DNA of 38,451 nt from a bacterium. GTDB taxonomy: Bacteria; Bacillota; Bacilli; Lactobacillales; Streptococcaceae. The translations under genes and the position numbers were made by a program. Where the stretch lies: the NCBI GenBank assembly GCA_905221065.1, contig CAJNBS010000018.1, positions 1 to 38,451 of the forward strand. Direction: 5' to 3'. The notes under the pieces are model-generated. The model saw only the letters and a program-made list of their open reading frames with translations, had not been told where the DNA came from and did no database searches. Every line of letters begins with the position of its first letter. Position 1 is the first letter of the stretch. Of this stretch, positions 1-6,994 are shown one piece after another.

Positions 1-3000
1 ACTTTAATTTTTGCGCCAGCTACCCCTCTACCAGTCACTGTTTTGTCGGTTGATAATATACGGTTTTCTGTTGTTGTACTGGTTACCGTTGGAACTGCTG
101 GTTTTATTACATAGTTAAAGTAATAATTTTTTTCGTTATTATTGGCATCCTTAACTGTAAACGTCATCACATGATGTCCAGGACGTTGTTCGGAACTAAC
201 TGTACCATCAAGTGTTGAAGTAGTATATTTTCTATCTTCAGTTGCATTCGTTACAGAAGAAAAACTATTATCGAATTTACTTTTGTTAACTCCAATTGGT
301 ACAGTTCCCCCAATTGACAATTTAGTAATATTTCCAGAATTATCCCATACTTTAACAACTGGATTAAAACGTTCGCCTTGAACAACTGTATAAATCGGAT
401 TAGATGGCGTATTCACCTCTGGAAGGTTTGTATTATTCACACTTATTTTAGGAGGAACTCCATCAGTTGCAGTTCGATTATTAGATGGATCTGACTCCAC
501 AGTTGAATGACTAGTATTGTTATAATCTGTCCACTTATCTTCTACTACAGTCTTCACAACATAATCTGCAATTTCAACTTTAACGTTATTAAAAGTTGCA
601 ACACCATCAGATCCAGCGGTGGCTGTCAGAGGTTTTCCATTTGTGCCGTTCACTACTGTCAGAGAACCATTAGCCTCACGTTTATATAACCTCATTTCAA
701 AGCCATTGGTTCCGTTACCAGCTTTTATATCAATTGTGTTACCTGCCTGACGTTCTAAAGAAGTTATAAGCGTAGGAGTCTTCGGTTTCGTAACAAAGCT
801 GAACTTTCCATTGTCATGAGAGCCATCAGTAAATGAACGATTATAATGATAAGTATGTACCCCTGGAGTTCGAATTGCATCAAAAGTTAACGCTTCTCTA
901 CTAAGTGTTCTAAGAACACCGTTCTCTTCTTTCGAAAATGTGAAATTTTCCCCATTAGCTTTAGCTTGAGCTTTAGCTCCTCTACCATTTGGAGCTTCTC
1001 TAGGAATACGTTCTCCATTTTCATTATAATAGTAACCATAAGAGGTTATATCTATATCGTTATAATCTGTTAAATGATTACCTCCTTCAATATATGTTAA
1101 AACTCCGTTTACTTTTGGATGAAGAGGATTATTAACATAGTCATAACGATTCTTATATTCAATGCCATTTTTATTTCCACGATAATCATCATGTCCTGGA
1201 TAAAAAATTGGATTCAGAGTATTTTGATCAATTTTAAAATATCCTCTACCTATAATTTTAAATTTAAAGCTATCTGTAGCATCTTTTTCTCCATTAGTTC
1301 TAGCATACCATTGATTTACAAGGAAACGAGATTTATAGCTAGGTTTATCATCATCCGTTCTTTCTCCCTTCATCCCTACAGCATACGCCAATTTATTAAT
1401 ATTATTGTTCCCTGTAGTTTCAAAAGAAAGATGATACGTTTTCAAATCCTGATTTGGTTCAAAATAAAACAGTTTCCCACCACTTTTTTCAATAATTCCA
1501 AATTTTTCTTCTGCTAAGTTTGTTTCCTCTCTAGTTTCTAAGTGCTTTCTATAAGGATCTTGTCCCGTTATCCCTCCTCTATGAGATAGCGCTCTTAAAT
1601 CCCCAGAATAATACTTTTTATTTACCGTACTATTCCCCGATTTATCAACTCGCGAATCTTGAGGGGTACCTTCTGTTACATTTTTAAACCCAGCTGCTCT
1701 AAGAGCTCCAGCGATAGTACCATCATTAGGAGAAGTCGCATATCCTCCTGCAGCACTCTTCCAAGATATATCCACGCTTCCTCTCTTCAAATCCTGACCA
1801 TTAGGTATTGTAAACCAGGCAACTGAATCACTTAAATCATATTTACTTCGATTAATATAAATATCCCATTTAAAGCCACTATCAGTAGGAGTCACATCAG
1901 CATAAATTTGATTTCTAGCTTCAGAAACACGTCTATCAGCATTATCGATAGCATTAACCTGTCTTCTAGAATAGAATATATAAGTATACTTATCGTATGG
2001 TGAGTCTCCTTTTTTTCCATCTTCGAAGAAAGACTCTACTGAGTTAGCATAATTTACCTTTCCTTCACGAACCGTACGCGTTGTTCTAGTCCGACCTCTA
2101 CCTCTACTAGGTAATTCTTCATCGCTACTACGCGGTTGAGAATTTATCATTTCATCTACGAAAGCTTGACTAGATTTATCCTTAAGTACAGTTTCGATAA
2201 TCTCACGAGATTTCTTAAGATTGAGAACAGCAGCTTCAAAATCCTCTTGACTAATAGTTTCTCCCCTGCTAAATACCTCATTAAATTTATCATAAGCTTC
2301 TTTTGCTACTTGAATCTTAGATTGATCTGCCCCAGCTTTTTCAAGAGTTTTATAAATAAATTCTAACTCATCTTTTAATTTGTAAACTCCATCACCTTCA
2401 TTAGTATAGGTCGGTAATTCTTTCTTAACTTTCCCTTCTTTTACTATATACGATTCCTCAGATGCAGTAATCGTTTTACTTTCGGTGCCTGCAGATAATT
2501 CCGTGCTCTTTTTATTCAAAACAGCAGTTCTTTTATCTTCTACTATTTTATCTTTGACAGCCGGAGTATTTTTCTCATTATCTTTATCAGATATAGAATC
2601 CTGCTGAGAATTCAAGCTATTATCTTCTACTTCTTTTCCATTCTCTTTAGACTGGAGCTGACGTACTTGCTCTGCCATAGCTTGAACTCGACCCACTAAG
2701 GTTGCAACTGCTTCTTCAGATGTATTTTCGTCTCCAAGCAAACGTTTGCTTTCGTCGGTTAATTGAGAAATCTGATTAGCTAGACTTGACAGCTTCCCAT
2801 TATCTATCTTAGCAATCTCTGCTTGAAGGTCACTAAGAGCCTGATTAAGAGCAGACTTATCCACTGATTTCTTAGCAATTACCTCTTTCTCAGCCCCTAC
2901 TTCCTGTGATTTTTCTGAATGTCCCTCTGTAGGTGGAACTCCCTCGGTCAAACCAGTAACAGCAACCCCCACTTTTTCAGTATTGGCTGTTGCAGGAGAG

Positions 3001-3140
3001 ACGGCCATATCCGCCTTAGCTACTCCATTCGCAAAAAAGATGAGCGCTGCAATCGCCACACTCGCAGCACCAAAATGGTACTTTCTTATGGAATAACGGT
3101 AAAGTTTTTCACCATTGTCGTCACGCTTTTTACCAAACAT
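1..3140 (-). CDS. YSIRK-type cell-wall surface adhesin, N-terminal part (3' end outside window)
   Basis: The frame stays open from the ATG at 3140 to the window edge (1046 codons visible). Residues 1-43 form a long signal peptide with the YSIRK motif at 16-20, a hydrophobic core and a likely cut after AKA (41-43); this signal type sends proteins to the division septum. Residues about 90-175 and 240-335 are helix-rich and look coiled-coil. An RGRGRTRTTR stretch near 347 begins a non-repetitive, Tyr/Asn/Gly-rich region to about 780, probably the binding head. Beta-sandwich (Ig-like) modules follow, the last visible one starting near PAVPTVTS at about 1013. An LPXTG anchor is expected beyond the left edge. 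The start is fixed by AAAGGA seven bases before ATG. The ligand is unknown; I do not recognise a named adhesin. Confidence 0.9.
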   Translation of the reverse strand, partial: MFGKKRDDNGEKLYRYSIRKYHFGAASVAIAALIFFANGVAKADMAVSPATANTEKVGVAVTGLTEGVPPTEGHSEKSQEVGAEKEVIAKKSVDKSALNQALSDLQAEIAKIDNGKLSSLANQISQLTDESKRLLGDENTSEEAVATLVGRVQAMAEQVRQLQSKENGKEVEDNSLNSQQDSISDKDNEKNTPAVKDKIVEDKRTAVLNKKSTELSAGTESKTITASEESYIVKEGKVKKELPTYTNEGDGVYKLKDELEFIYKTLEKAGADQSKIQVAKEAYDKFNEVFSRGETISQEDFEAAVLNLKKSREIIETVLKDKSSQAFVDEMINSQPRSSDEELPSRGRGRTRTTRTVREGKVNYANSVESFFEDGKKGDSPYDKYTYIFYSRRQVNAIDNADRRVSEARNQIYADVTPTDSGFKWDIYINRSKYDLSDSVAWFTIPNGQDLKRGSVDISWKSAAGGYATSPNDGTIAGALRAAGFKNVTEGTPQDSRVDKSGNSTVNKKYYSGDLRALSHRGGITGQDPYRKHLETREETNLAEEKFGIIEKSGGKLFYFEPNQDLKTYHLSFETTGNNNINKLAYAVGMKGERTDDDKPSYKSRFLVNQWYARTNGEKDATDSFKFKIIGRGYFKIDQNTLNPIFYPGHDDYRGNKNGIEYKNRYDYVNNPLHPKVNGVLTYIEGGNHLTDYNDIDITSYGYYYNENGERIPREAPNGRGAKAQAKANGENFTFSKEENGVLRTLSREALTFDAIRTPGVHTYHYNRSFTDGSHDNGKFSFVTKPKTPTLITSLERQAGNTIDIKAGNGTNGFEMRLYKREANGSLTVVNGTNGKPLTATAGSDGVATFNNVKVEIADYVVKTVVEDKWTDYNNTSHSTVESDPSNNRTATDGVPPKISVNNTNLPEVNTPSNPIYTVVQGERFNPVVKVWDNSGNITKLSIGGTVPIGVNKSKFDNSFSSVTNATEDRKYTTSTLDGTVSSEQRPGHHVMTFTVKDANNNEKNYYFNYVIKPAVPTVTSTTTENRILSTDKTVTGRGVAGAKIK

Positions 3141-3485
3141 AAGCATATCCTTTCATTGTTTCAATCGATTAGCTAAAAAGCTTTGAAACATAATATCTCA
3201 ACACTATATTAATACTTTTATAATTCGAAATCAAGTGTTTACATAAAGTTTATTCAAAACAGAAATACTACAACAATCGTGTTTATGAGCATTTTTTAAG
3301 GATTATATATATATATATATATGCAAGTGTTATTATACTTATATTTAAAACATCTAAACTATAAAATTTAATATAAATAAAAAACAGATCTTACCTTTTA
3401 CCTCGGAAAAATCTGTCATTATTTTATTTTAAATGGTAGACTGCCTATCCTTACATTTTATAGACAGCGGATTAATGAAAGCTTA
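3141..3485. other. AT-rich intergenic stretch, no gene
   Basis: Very AT-rich. It holds the surface-protein promoter, an alternating TA run near 3304-3322, and a weak inverted repeat (ACAGAT at about 3385, ATCTGT at about 3411) too loose to call a terminator. I see no coding frame with a ribosome binding site. Confidence 0.6.
3206..3234 (-). promoter_or_regulatory. Promoter of the YSIRK surface protein
   Basis: On the minus strand TTGATT (3229-3234) and TAATAT (3206-3211) are 17 bases apart, giving a leader of about 55-60 bases. The leader carries a weak hairpin GTTTCAA/TTGAAAC ahead of the ribosome binding site. Confidence 0.55.
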
Positions 3486-3572
3486 TTATTGGGTAAAGGG
3501 ATTATTCCCGAAAAACTCCAACCACTGCTTGCGAATGCTATCTTTGCTGGTTTCTCTGTATTTTTTGAGTTC
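3486..3572 (-). pseudogene. Third, shortest tandem remnant of the Rpn nuclease gene
   Basis: Directly after the stop codon of the upstream partial copy the sequence continues for 28 codons as ELKKYRETSKD..., closely matching residues from about 175 of the full Rpn protein 4074-4997, and ends in two stop codons. It has no start codon of its own. Its glutamate codon lies about 450 bases from the same codon in the second copy, the same spacing as between the second copy and the full gene, so it looks like a truncated third repeat unit. Confidence 0.75.
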
Positions 3573-4037
3573 TTATTTATGATGCTCTTTCAATAGCTCT
3601 TCAAACTCAGCGACAGTCATGCCCAACTGCTCACTCGCAACCTCAGCTGTTAGAAGACCTTGGCGGACCATGTCTAGGAAAGCAAAAAGTCTCCCTTCTT
3701 CCCTTCCTTCAACTTTACCTCGTTCCAGTCCCTGTTCTAAACCTTTTTCAATACCTTGTTCAATACCTTCTGATCGACCACGTTCTAACCCTTTTTCTTC
3801 AGCTTGTTCCAAGGCATAGTCCTGTGCTAACAATGCCTGTTCTTCACGCATACGTAGTTGACTAAACATCTTCCTATTCTCCTCGGACCAGCTCTTGTAG
3901 TCTAGCAGTTGGTCTGCTTGTCTGATGGCTCGCTCGAGTTGCTGAGTAAAGGGTTTATTCCCAAAAAACTCTAACCACGGTTTGCGAACCTCGTCTTTGC
4001 TGGTTTCTCTATATTTTTTTAATTCTAAGAACGCCAT
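3573..4037 (-). CDS. Stand-alone C-terminal domain of Rpn nuclease (partial tandem duplicate)
   Basis: 154 residues that match residue about 171 to the end of the neighbouring full-length Rpn protein, starting MAFLELKKYRE. It lacks the nuclease domain. The second half has a longer charged repeat than the parent (EKGLERG-type units: ERGRSEGIEQGIEKGLEQGLERGKVEG), then LLTAEVASEQLGMTVAEFEELL. Homology extends about 30 bases upstream of the ATG but with a one-base deletion, so the copy is cut off from the nuclease frame. There is no clear Shine-Dalgarno site before this ATG; a better one (GAGGAG, 3879-3884, nine bases before ATG at 3869) would start translation inside, giving 98 residues. It may be a dead remnant or a free partner of the full protein. 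Confidence 0.6.
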   Translation of the reverse strand: MAFLELKKYRETSKDEVRKPWLEFFGNKPFTQQLERAIRQADQLLDYKSWSEENRKMFSQLRMREEQALLAQDYALEQAEEKGLERGRSEGIEQGIEKGLEQGLERGKVEGREEGRLFAFLDMVRQGLLTAEVASEQLGMTVAEFEELLKEHHK

Positions 4038-4073
4038 CTTGACCAGATGATTTATTGACTATTAGTGCTGGTC

Positions 4074-4319
4074 TTACAATAAGTCCTCAAACTCAGCGAC
4101 GCTCATGCCCAATTGCTCACTTGCAACCTCAGCTGTCAAAAGATGCTTACGAACCATATCTAAAAAAGCAAGCAGTTGTCCACGCTCTAAACCTTTTTCA
4201 AGACCCTCAGCTCGCCCACGTTCAAGACCACGTTCTAACCCTTTTTCTTCAGCTTGTTCCAAGGCATAGTCCTGTGCTAACAAGGCTTGTTCTTCACGCA
4301 TACGTAGTTGACTAAACAT
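4074..4319 (-). CDS. Candidate intragenic small protein: C-terminal domain of Rpn from an internal start
   Basis: Inside the Rpn gene, in the same frame, AGGAGG (4328-4333) sits eight bases before ATG at 4317-4319 (MFSQLRMREEQ...). This is as good a ribosome binding site as those of true genes here. It would give an 81-residue protein equal to the Rpn C-terminal domain. Known for the family: some E. coli rpn genes make such a short form from an internal start, and it blocks the toxic nuclease. That it is made here is inference. Confidence 0.4.
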   Translation of the reverse strand: MFSQLRMREEQALLAQDYALEQAEEKGLERGLERGRAEGLEKGLERGQLLAFLDMVRKHLLTAEVASEQLGMSVAEFEDLL

Positions 4320-4997
4320 CTTCCTATCCTCCTCGGACCAGCTCTTGTAGTCTAGCAATTGATCTGCTTGGCTGATGGCTCGCTCGGGTGCTTGGGTAAA
4401 GGGTTTATTCCCAAAAAACTCTAACCACGGTTTGCGAATACTATCTTTGCTGGTTTCTCTATATTTTTTTAATTCCAAGAATGCCATTTTAACCAGATGG
4501 TTTTCTTGACCGTTATTTGTAATAGTTAAAACCTCACCTGTCGTGTCCTCTCGCATGCTAAAGCTGTGAAAAGCCAAGTCGTCCGAGAAGTAGTTGCTAT
4601 CCACAATAGCTATTGCGTAAACAGGTGCGATGTGTTTGTAACTCTGGTGGGTATCCCCTTCACGTTGGCGAATTTTTTCTAGGTTTTGATTGACCTGACT
4701 GCACAAATAAGCCCACAGGCGATTGATGAAAAAATTCTGATGATGAACTTGGATTTCAATAATTACTTGCGTTCCATTATCTAGTTCAGCCAAAACATCA
4801 ATACTGGTATAGAAATCCTGAGCCGAGTAAGGCGTAGAAGGCAAGACGTGAATGTTACTTCCCTCCAAAATCGTCACATTTTTGGCTGGCAAGTCCAGCA
4901 TATCGCGAATAAATTGACAAGTGATTTCTGGATTGCTAAAAATCTTCTTAGCTACCAAATCATTGGTCGGGCTGATGCCCGGATGTCTTAAAATCAT
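4074..4997 (-). CDS. Rpn family recombination-promoting nuclease / putative transposase (PD-(D/E)XK)
   Basis: 307 residues, full length for the family. The N-terminal half is the PD-(D/E)XK nuclease domain: SIDVLAELDNG followed by VIIEIQVHH supplies the acidic pair and the E-x-Q motif of this branch, with HHQNFFINRLWAYLCSQ after it. The C-terminal part from about residue 225 is a variable charged region with EKGLERG-type repeats and a final AEVASEQLGMSVAEFEDLL helix. Family members in E. coli raise recombination and cut DNA when overproduced, and some act in phage defence. The start is set by AAGGAGG at 5004-5010. It stands alone behind its own promoter, next to a tRNA gene, a common place for mobile genes. 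Two partial copies of its 3' end lie downstream. Confidence 0.9.
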   Translation of the reverse strand: MILRHPGISPTNDLVAKKIFSNPEITCQFIRDMLDLPAKNVTILEGSNIHVLPSTPYSAQDFYTSIDVLAELDNGTQVIIEIQVHHQNFFINRLWAYLCSQVNQNLEKIRQREGDTHQSYKHIAPVYAIAIVDSNYFSDDLAFHSFSMREDTTGEVLTITNNGQENHLVKMAFLELKKYRETSKDSIRKPWLEFFGNKPFTQAPERAISQADQLLDYKSWSEEDRKMFSQLRMREEQALLAQDYALEQAEEKGLERGLERGRAEGLEKGLERGQLLAFLDMVRKHLLTAEVASEQLGMSVAEFEDLL

Positions 4998-5003
4998 CCT
5001 TTT

Positions 5004-5018
5004 CCTCCTTCTATTATA
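5004..5018 (-). promoter_or_regulatory. Rpn gene -10 box and ribosome binding site
   Basis: Minus strand TGG-TATAAT (-10 at 5013-5018) is followed almost at once by AAGGAGG (5004-5010) and ATG at 4997. Transcription would start inside or just before the ribosome binding site, so the untranslated leader is about 10-15 bases. No good -35 box is seen. Confidence 0.5.
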
Positions 5019-5168
5019 CCATATTTTTAAATCTAATTTTGATAGATTTGATGGTTCTATCTATTTATTCGGAAAAAATAGAAATAGTAGAGAAAATCAG
5101 GAGAAATTTCAAACGATATTATTTATCTGAAAGCGAGGGCTACCCACCATGAATATTATAAATCTGAT

Positions 5169-5200
5169 AAAAAACAAAAGAGCTAGCCTAAGCTAACTCT
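5169..5200 (-). terminator. Rho-independent terminator of tRNA-Leu
   Basis: Minus strand stem AGAGTTAGC / GCTAGCTCT with a four-base loop, then a T-rich tail (TTTTGTTTTTT). Confidence 0.85.
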
Positions 5201-5207
5201 TATCCTA

Positions 5208-5293
5208 TGCGGAGAGAGGGACTTGAACCCTCACGACCTAAAGCGGTCACAGGATCCTTAGTCCTGCGCGTCTGCCAATTCCGCCATCCCCGC
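5208..5293 (-). tRNA. tRNA-Leu (anticodon AAG)
   Basis: 86 bases with a full cloverleaf on the minus strand: acceptor arm GCGGGGA pairing with TCTCCGC, D-arm, anticodon stem CAGGA/TCCTG with loop CTAAGGA (anticodon AAG, reading CUU and, if A34 becomes inosine, more), a long variable arm typical of Leu, and T-arm GGTTCAAGTCC. Discriminator base A; CCA is not encoded. It has its own promoter and terminator. Confidence 0.95.
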
Positions 5294-5308
5294 GTCGATT
5301 ACTTTACT

Positions 5309-5337
5309 AGTATATCAACTTTTAGGATGCTTGTCAA
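5309..5337 (-). promoter_or_regulatory. Promoter of tRNA-Leu
   Basis: Near-perfect: TTGACA (5332-5337), 17-base spacer, TATACT (5309-5314), about 15 bases before the mature 5' end. Confidence 0.9.
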
Positions 5338-5374
5338 CACTTTTTTCAGATTTTTTTCATTTTTACTAAGCAAG

Positions 5375-5950
5375 TTAGTCTGAAATTTCATTTAGATTTT
5401 CATCTACTAACTTAGCCCCAAGTGTATTTTTGAAATGACCTAGGGCAAACTGGTGATTTTCAGGCCAGATGGAAGCAACAGCTGGTTTAACAATCTCGAT
5501 GTCATATCCTAGATTATAGGCATCTATAGCTGTATGCAGGACACAGATATCCGTCAAGACTCCTGTTAAGATAACGGTAGAAATTCGACGCTCTCTCAAA
5601 CGGATATCCAAATCAGTCCCTGAAAAAGCTGAGTAATGGCGTTTATCCATCCAAAAGACACGACTGTCTGAACCATGCTCTTGATAAAAGATCCCCAAAT
5701 CTCCATATAAATCCCGTCCACTCGTCCCAATCAAATTGTGAGGAGGAAATAATTTACTTTCTGGATGAAAACAATCGTTTTCTTCGTGAGCATCAATGGT
5801 AAAGAAGATGTAGTCTCCGCGTTCAAAAGCTAACCGAGTCACCTTGCTAATAGCTTCCGAAATTGCCTGAGCTGGAGCGCCTGCTGTCAATTTTCCACTA
5901 TCAGCAACAAAATCTTCTGTATAATCAATCGAAATTAAAGCCTTAGTCAT
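5375..5950 (-). CDS. pncA: Nicotinamidase (isochorismatase-like cysteine hydrolase)
   Basis: 191 residues. It turns nicotinamide into nicotinic acid for NAD salvage. The catalytic triad is present: Asp9 (SIDYTEDF), Lys103 (MDKRHYSAF) and Cys136 (LTDICVLHT). The metal ligands are Asp53, His55 and His71. These match the characterised pneumococcal nicotinamidase. The ATG overlaps the codY stop by one base (TAATG), so the two are translated as a coupled pair and share the CodY-controlled promoter. The gene ends just before the tRNA-Leu promoter; I see no strong terminator between them. It is probably co-regulated with codY, linking NAD salvage to nutrient state. Confidence 0.93.
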   Translation of the reverse strand: MTKALISIDYTEDFVADSGKLTAGAPAQAISEAISKVTRLAFERGDYIFFTIDAHEENDCFHPESKLFPPHNLIGTSGRDLYGDLGIFYQEHGSDSRVFWMDKRHYSAFSGTDLDIRLRERRISTVILTGVLTDICVLHTAIDAYNLGYDIEIVKPAVASIWPENHQFALGHFKNTLGAKLVDENLNEISD

Positions 5951-6738
5951 TAGTAATCTCTTTTCTTCACTTCTTCAAAAATATCTGAAATCAAGACCTT
6001 AAGGTAGGTTCCCTTCATTCCAAGCGAGCGACTTTCAATAATCCCAGCAGACTCAAGTTTACGAAGGGCATTAACGATCACAGAACGGGTAATACCGATA
6101 CGGTCTGCAATCACTGACGCAGTCAACTGCCCTTCGTTTCCGTTTAATTCCCCTAAAATTGCTGAAACAGCACGGAGTTCTGAATAAGAAAGGGTATTGA
6201 CCGCCATAGTAACAGCAGTACGACGGCGGATATTTTTCTCATCTTCTTCACGTTGGAAGTTGAGGAGCTGAATCCCAACAACGGTACTGGCAATCTCAAC
6301 AAGGATCAAGTCCTCGTCTTCGAATTTTTTATCATTGCGCCAAATAATCAAAGAACCTAAACGAATCCCTGATACATGAATCGGTGCAATAGTCGTCAAG
6401 CCATCAGGAAAATCGGCACGACTTTCCACAGGGAAAATACTCAAATCATGATCAACTGTCAGATTGGCTTCTGTATCGTAAATCATGTTCGCGCCCTGTA
6501 CATAGTCATCCGGGAAAATCTTAGTTTGGAAGAATTGCTCCACGCGATCTGTATTGGTTTTATAACGCATAAAATAGCCAAGGAGACGTCCCTTGCTATT
6601 AACAATACAAGCATTACAGTCAATGATATCTGCCAATTGACGGGTAATCGCATTGTAAGGAAGTTCTTCCTGCAACTGCTCATCTGAGCGCTTCAGGATA
6701 GAAGTAATTTTTCTAGTTTTTTCTAATAAATGTGCCAT
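5950..6738 (-). CDS. codY: Global nutritional regulator CodY
   Basis: 262 residues, the family's normal length. The N-terminal GAF domain (about 1-155) binds isoleucine/valine; the C-terminal winged helix (about 185-255) carries the recognition helix around [18 protein letters not shown], followed by the conserved [10 protein letters not shown] wing. CodY represses amino-acid and peptide uptake genes when branched-chain amino acids (and GTP in many species) are plentiful; in pneumococcus it also prevents iron overload and is essential or nearly so. The start is set by GAGGTG just before the ATG. A CodY box lies directly upstream of the -35 box, which suggests autoregulation. pncA follows with a one-base overlap. 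Confidence 0.97.
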   Translation of the reverse strand: MAHLLEKTRKITSILKRSDEQLQEELPYNAITRQLADIIDCNACIVNSKGRLLGYFMRYKTNTDRVEQFFQTKIFPDDYVQGANMIYDTEANLTVDHDLSIFPVESRADFPDGLTTIAPIHVSGIRLGSLIIWRNDKKFEDEDLILVEIASTVVGIQLLNFQREEDEKNIRRRTAVTMAVNTLSYSELRAVSAILGELNGNEGQLTASVIADRIGITRSVIVNALRKLESAGIIESRSLGMKGTYLKVLISDIFEEVKKRDY

Positions 6739-6764
6739 TTTTCACCTCGAATTTAATCGCTATC

Positions 6765-6793
6765 ATTATAACATAAACAGGTTGAATTTTCAA
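6765..6793 (-). promoter_or_regulatory. codY promoter
   Basis: Minus strand TTGAAA (6788-6793), 17-base spacer, TATAAT (6765-6770). Confidence 0.85.
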
Positions 6794-6794
6794 T

Positions 6795-6809
6795 TATTAT
6801 CTGAAAATT
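6795..6809 (-). promoter_or_regulatory. CodY box upstream of codY
   Basis: AATTTTCAGATAATA matches the CodY consensus AATTTTCWGAAAATT at 13 of 15 positions and touches the -35 box, a place that fits repression or fine control of codY by its own product. Confidence 0.65.
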
Positions 6810-6869
6810 GCTTATTTAATTGCAATTTGAAAAAACAAGAATATTTTTAATTAAATTGCTTCTTTTCTA

Positions 6870-6898
6870 TTGACAATCTCCCTATTTTTGTGTATTAT
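6870..6898 (+). promoter_or_regulatory. Orphan + strand promoter between codY and cshA
   Basis: TTGACA (6870-6875), 17-base spacer, TATTAT (6893-6898); a TATAAT also begins at 6896. It points away from codY, towards the end of cshA, and no + strand gene follows within 1.9 kb. Confidence 0.6.
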
Positions 6899-6904
6899 AA
6901 TATT

Positions 6905-6994
6905 ACAAGAAGATAATATATCTATTTTATTTATCTTTCTTTTTCCATTCGGTCTCCTTATATAAAAAAGCGATTCATTTTGAACCGCTTTTTC
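6905..6994 (+). ncRNA. Candidate small RNA (about 85-90 nt)
   Basis: The stretch from the expected start of the orphan promoter to the T run of the hairpin at 6964-6994. It has no start codon with a ribosome binding site and no tRNA or known riboswitch pattern I recognise. The end would be the cshA terminator used in reverse. Inference only. Confidence 0.3.
6964..6994. terminator. Terminator downstream of cshA, probably bidirectional
   Basis: AAAAAGCG...TTCA / TGAA...CGCTTTTT hairpin with T runs in both directions. It sits right after the cshA stop codon on the minus strand. Confidence 0.75.

Noticed and set aside
3304..3322. TA run as a functional element
   Set aside because: Simple alternating AT sequence in an AT-rich gap; no paired or repeated structure around it.
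6376..6687. Open frames opposite or out of frame with codY
   Set aside because: Shadows of a conserved gene with no translation signals.
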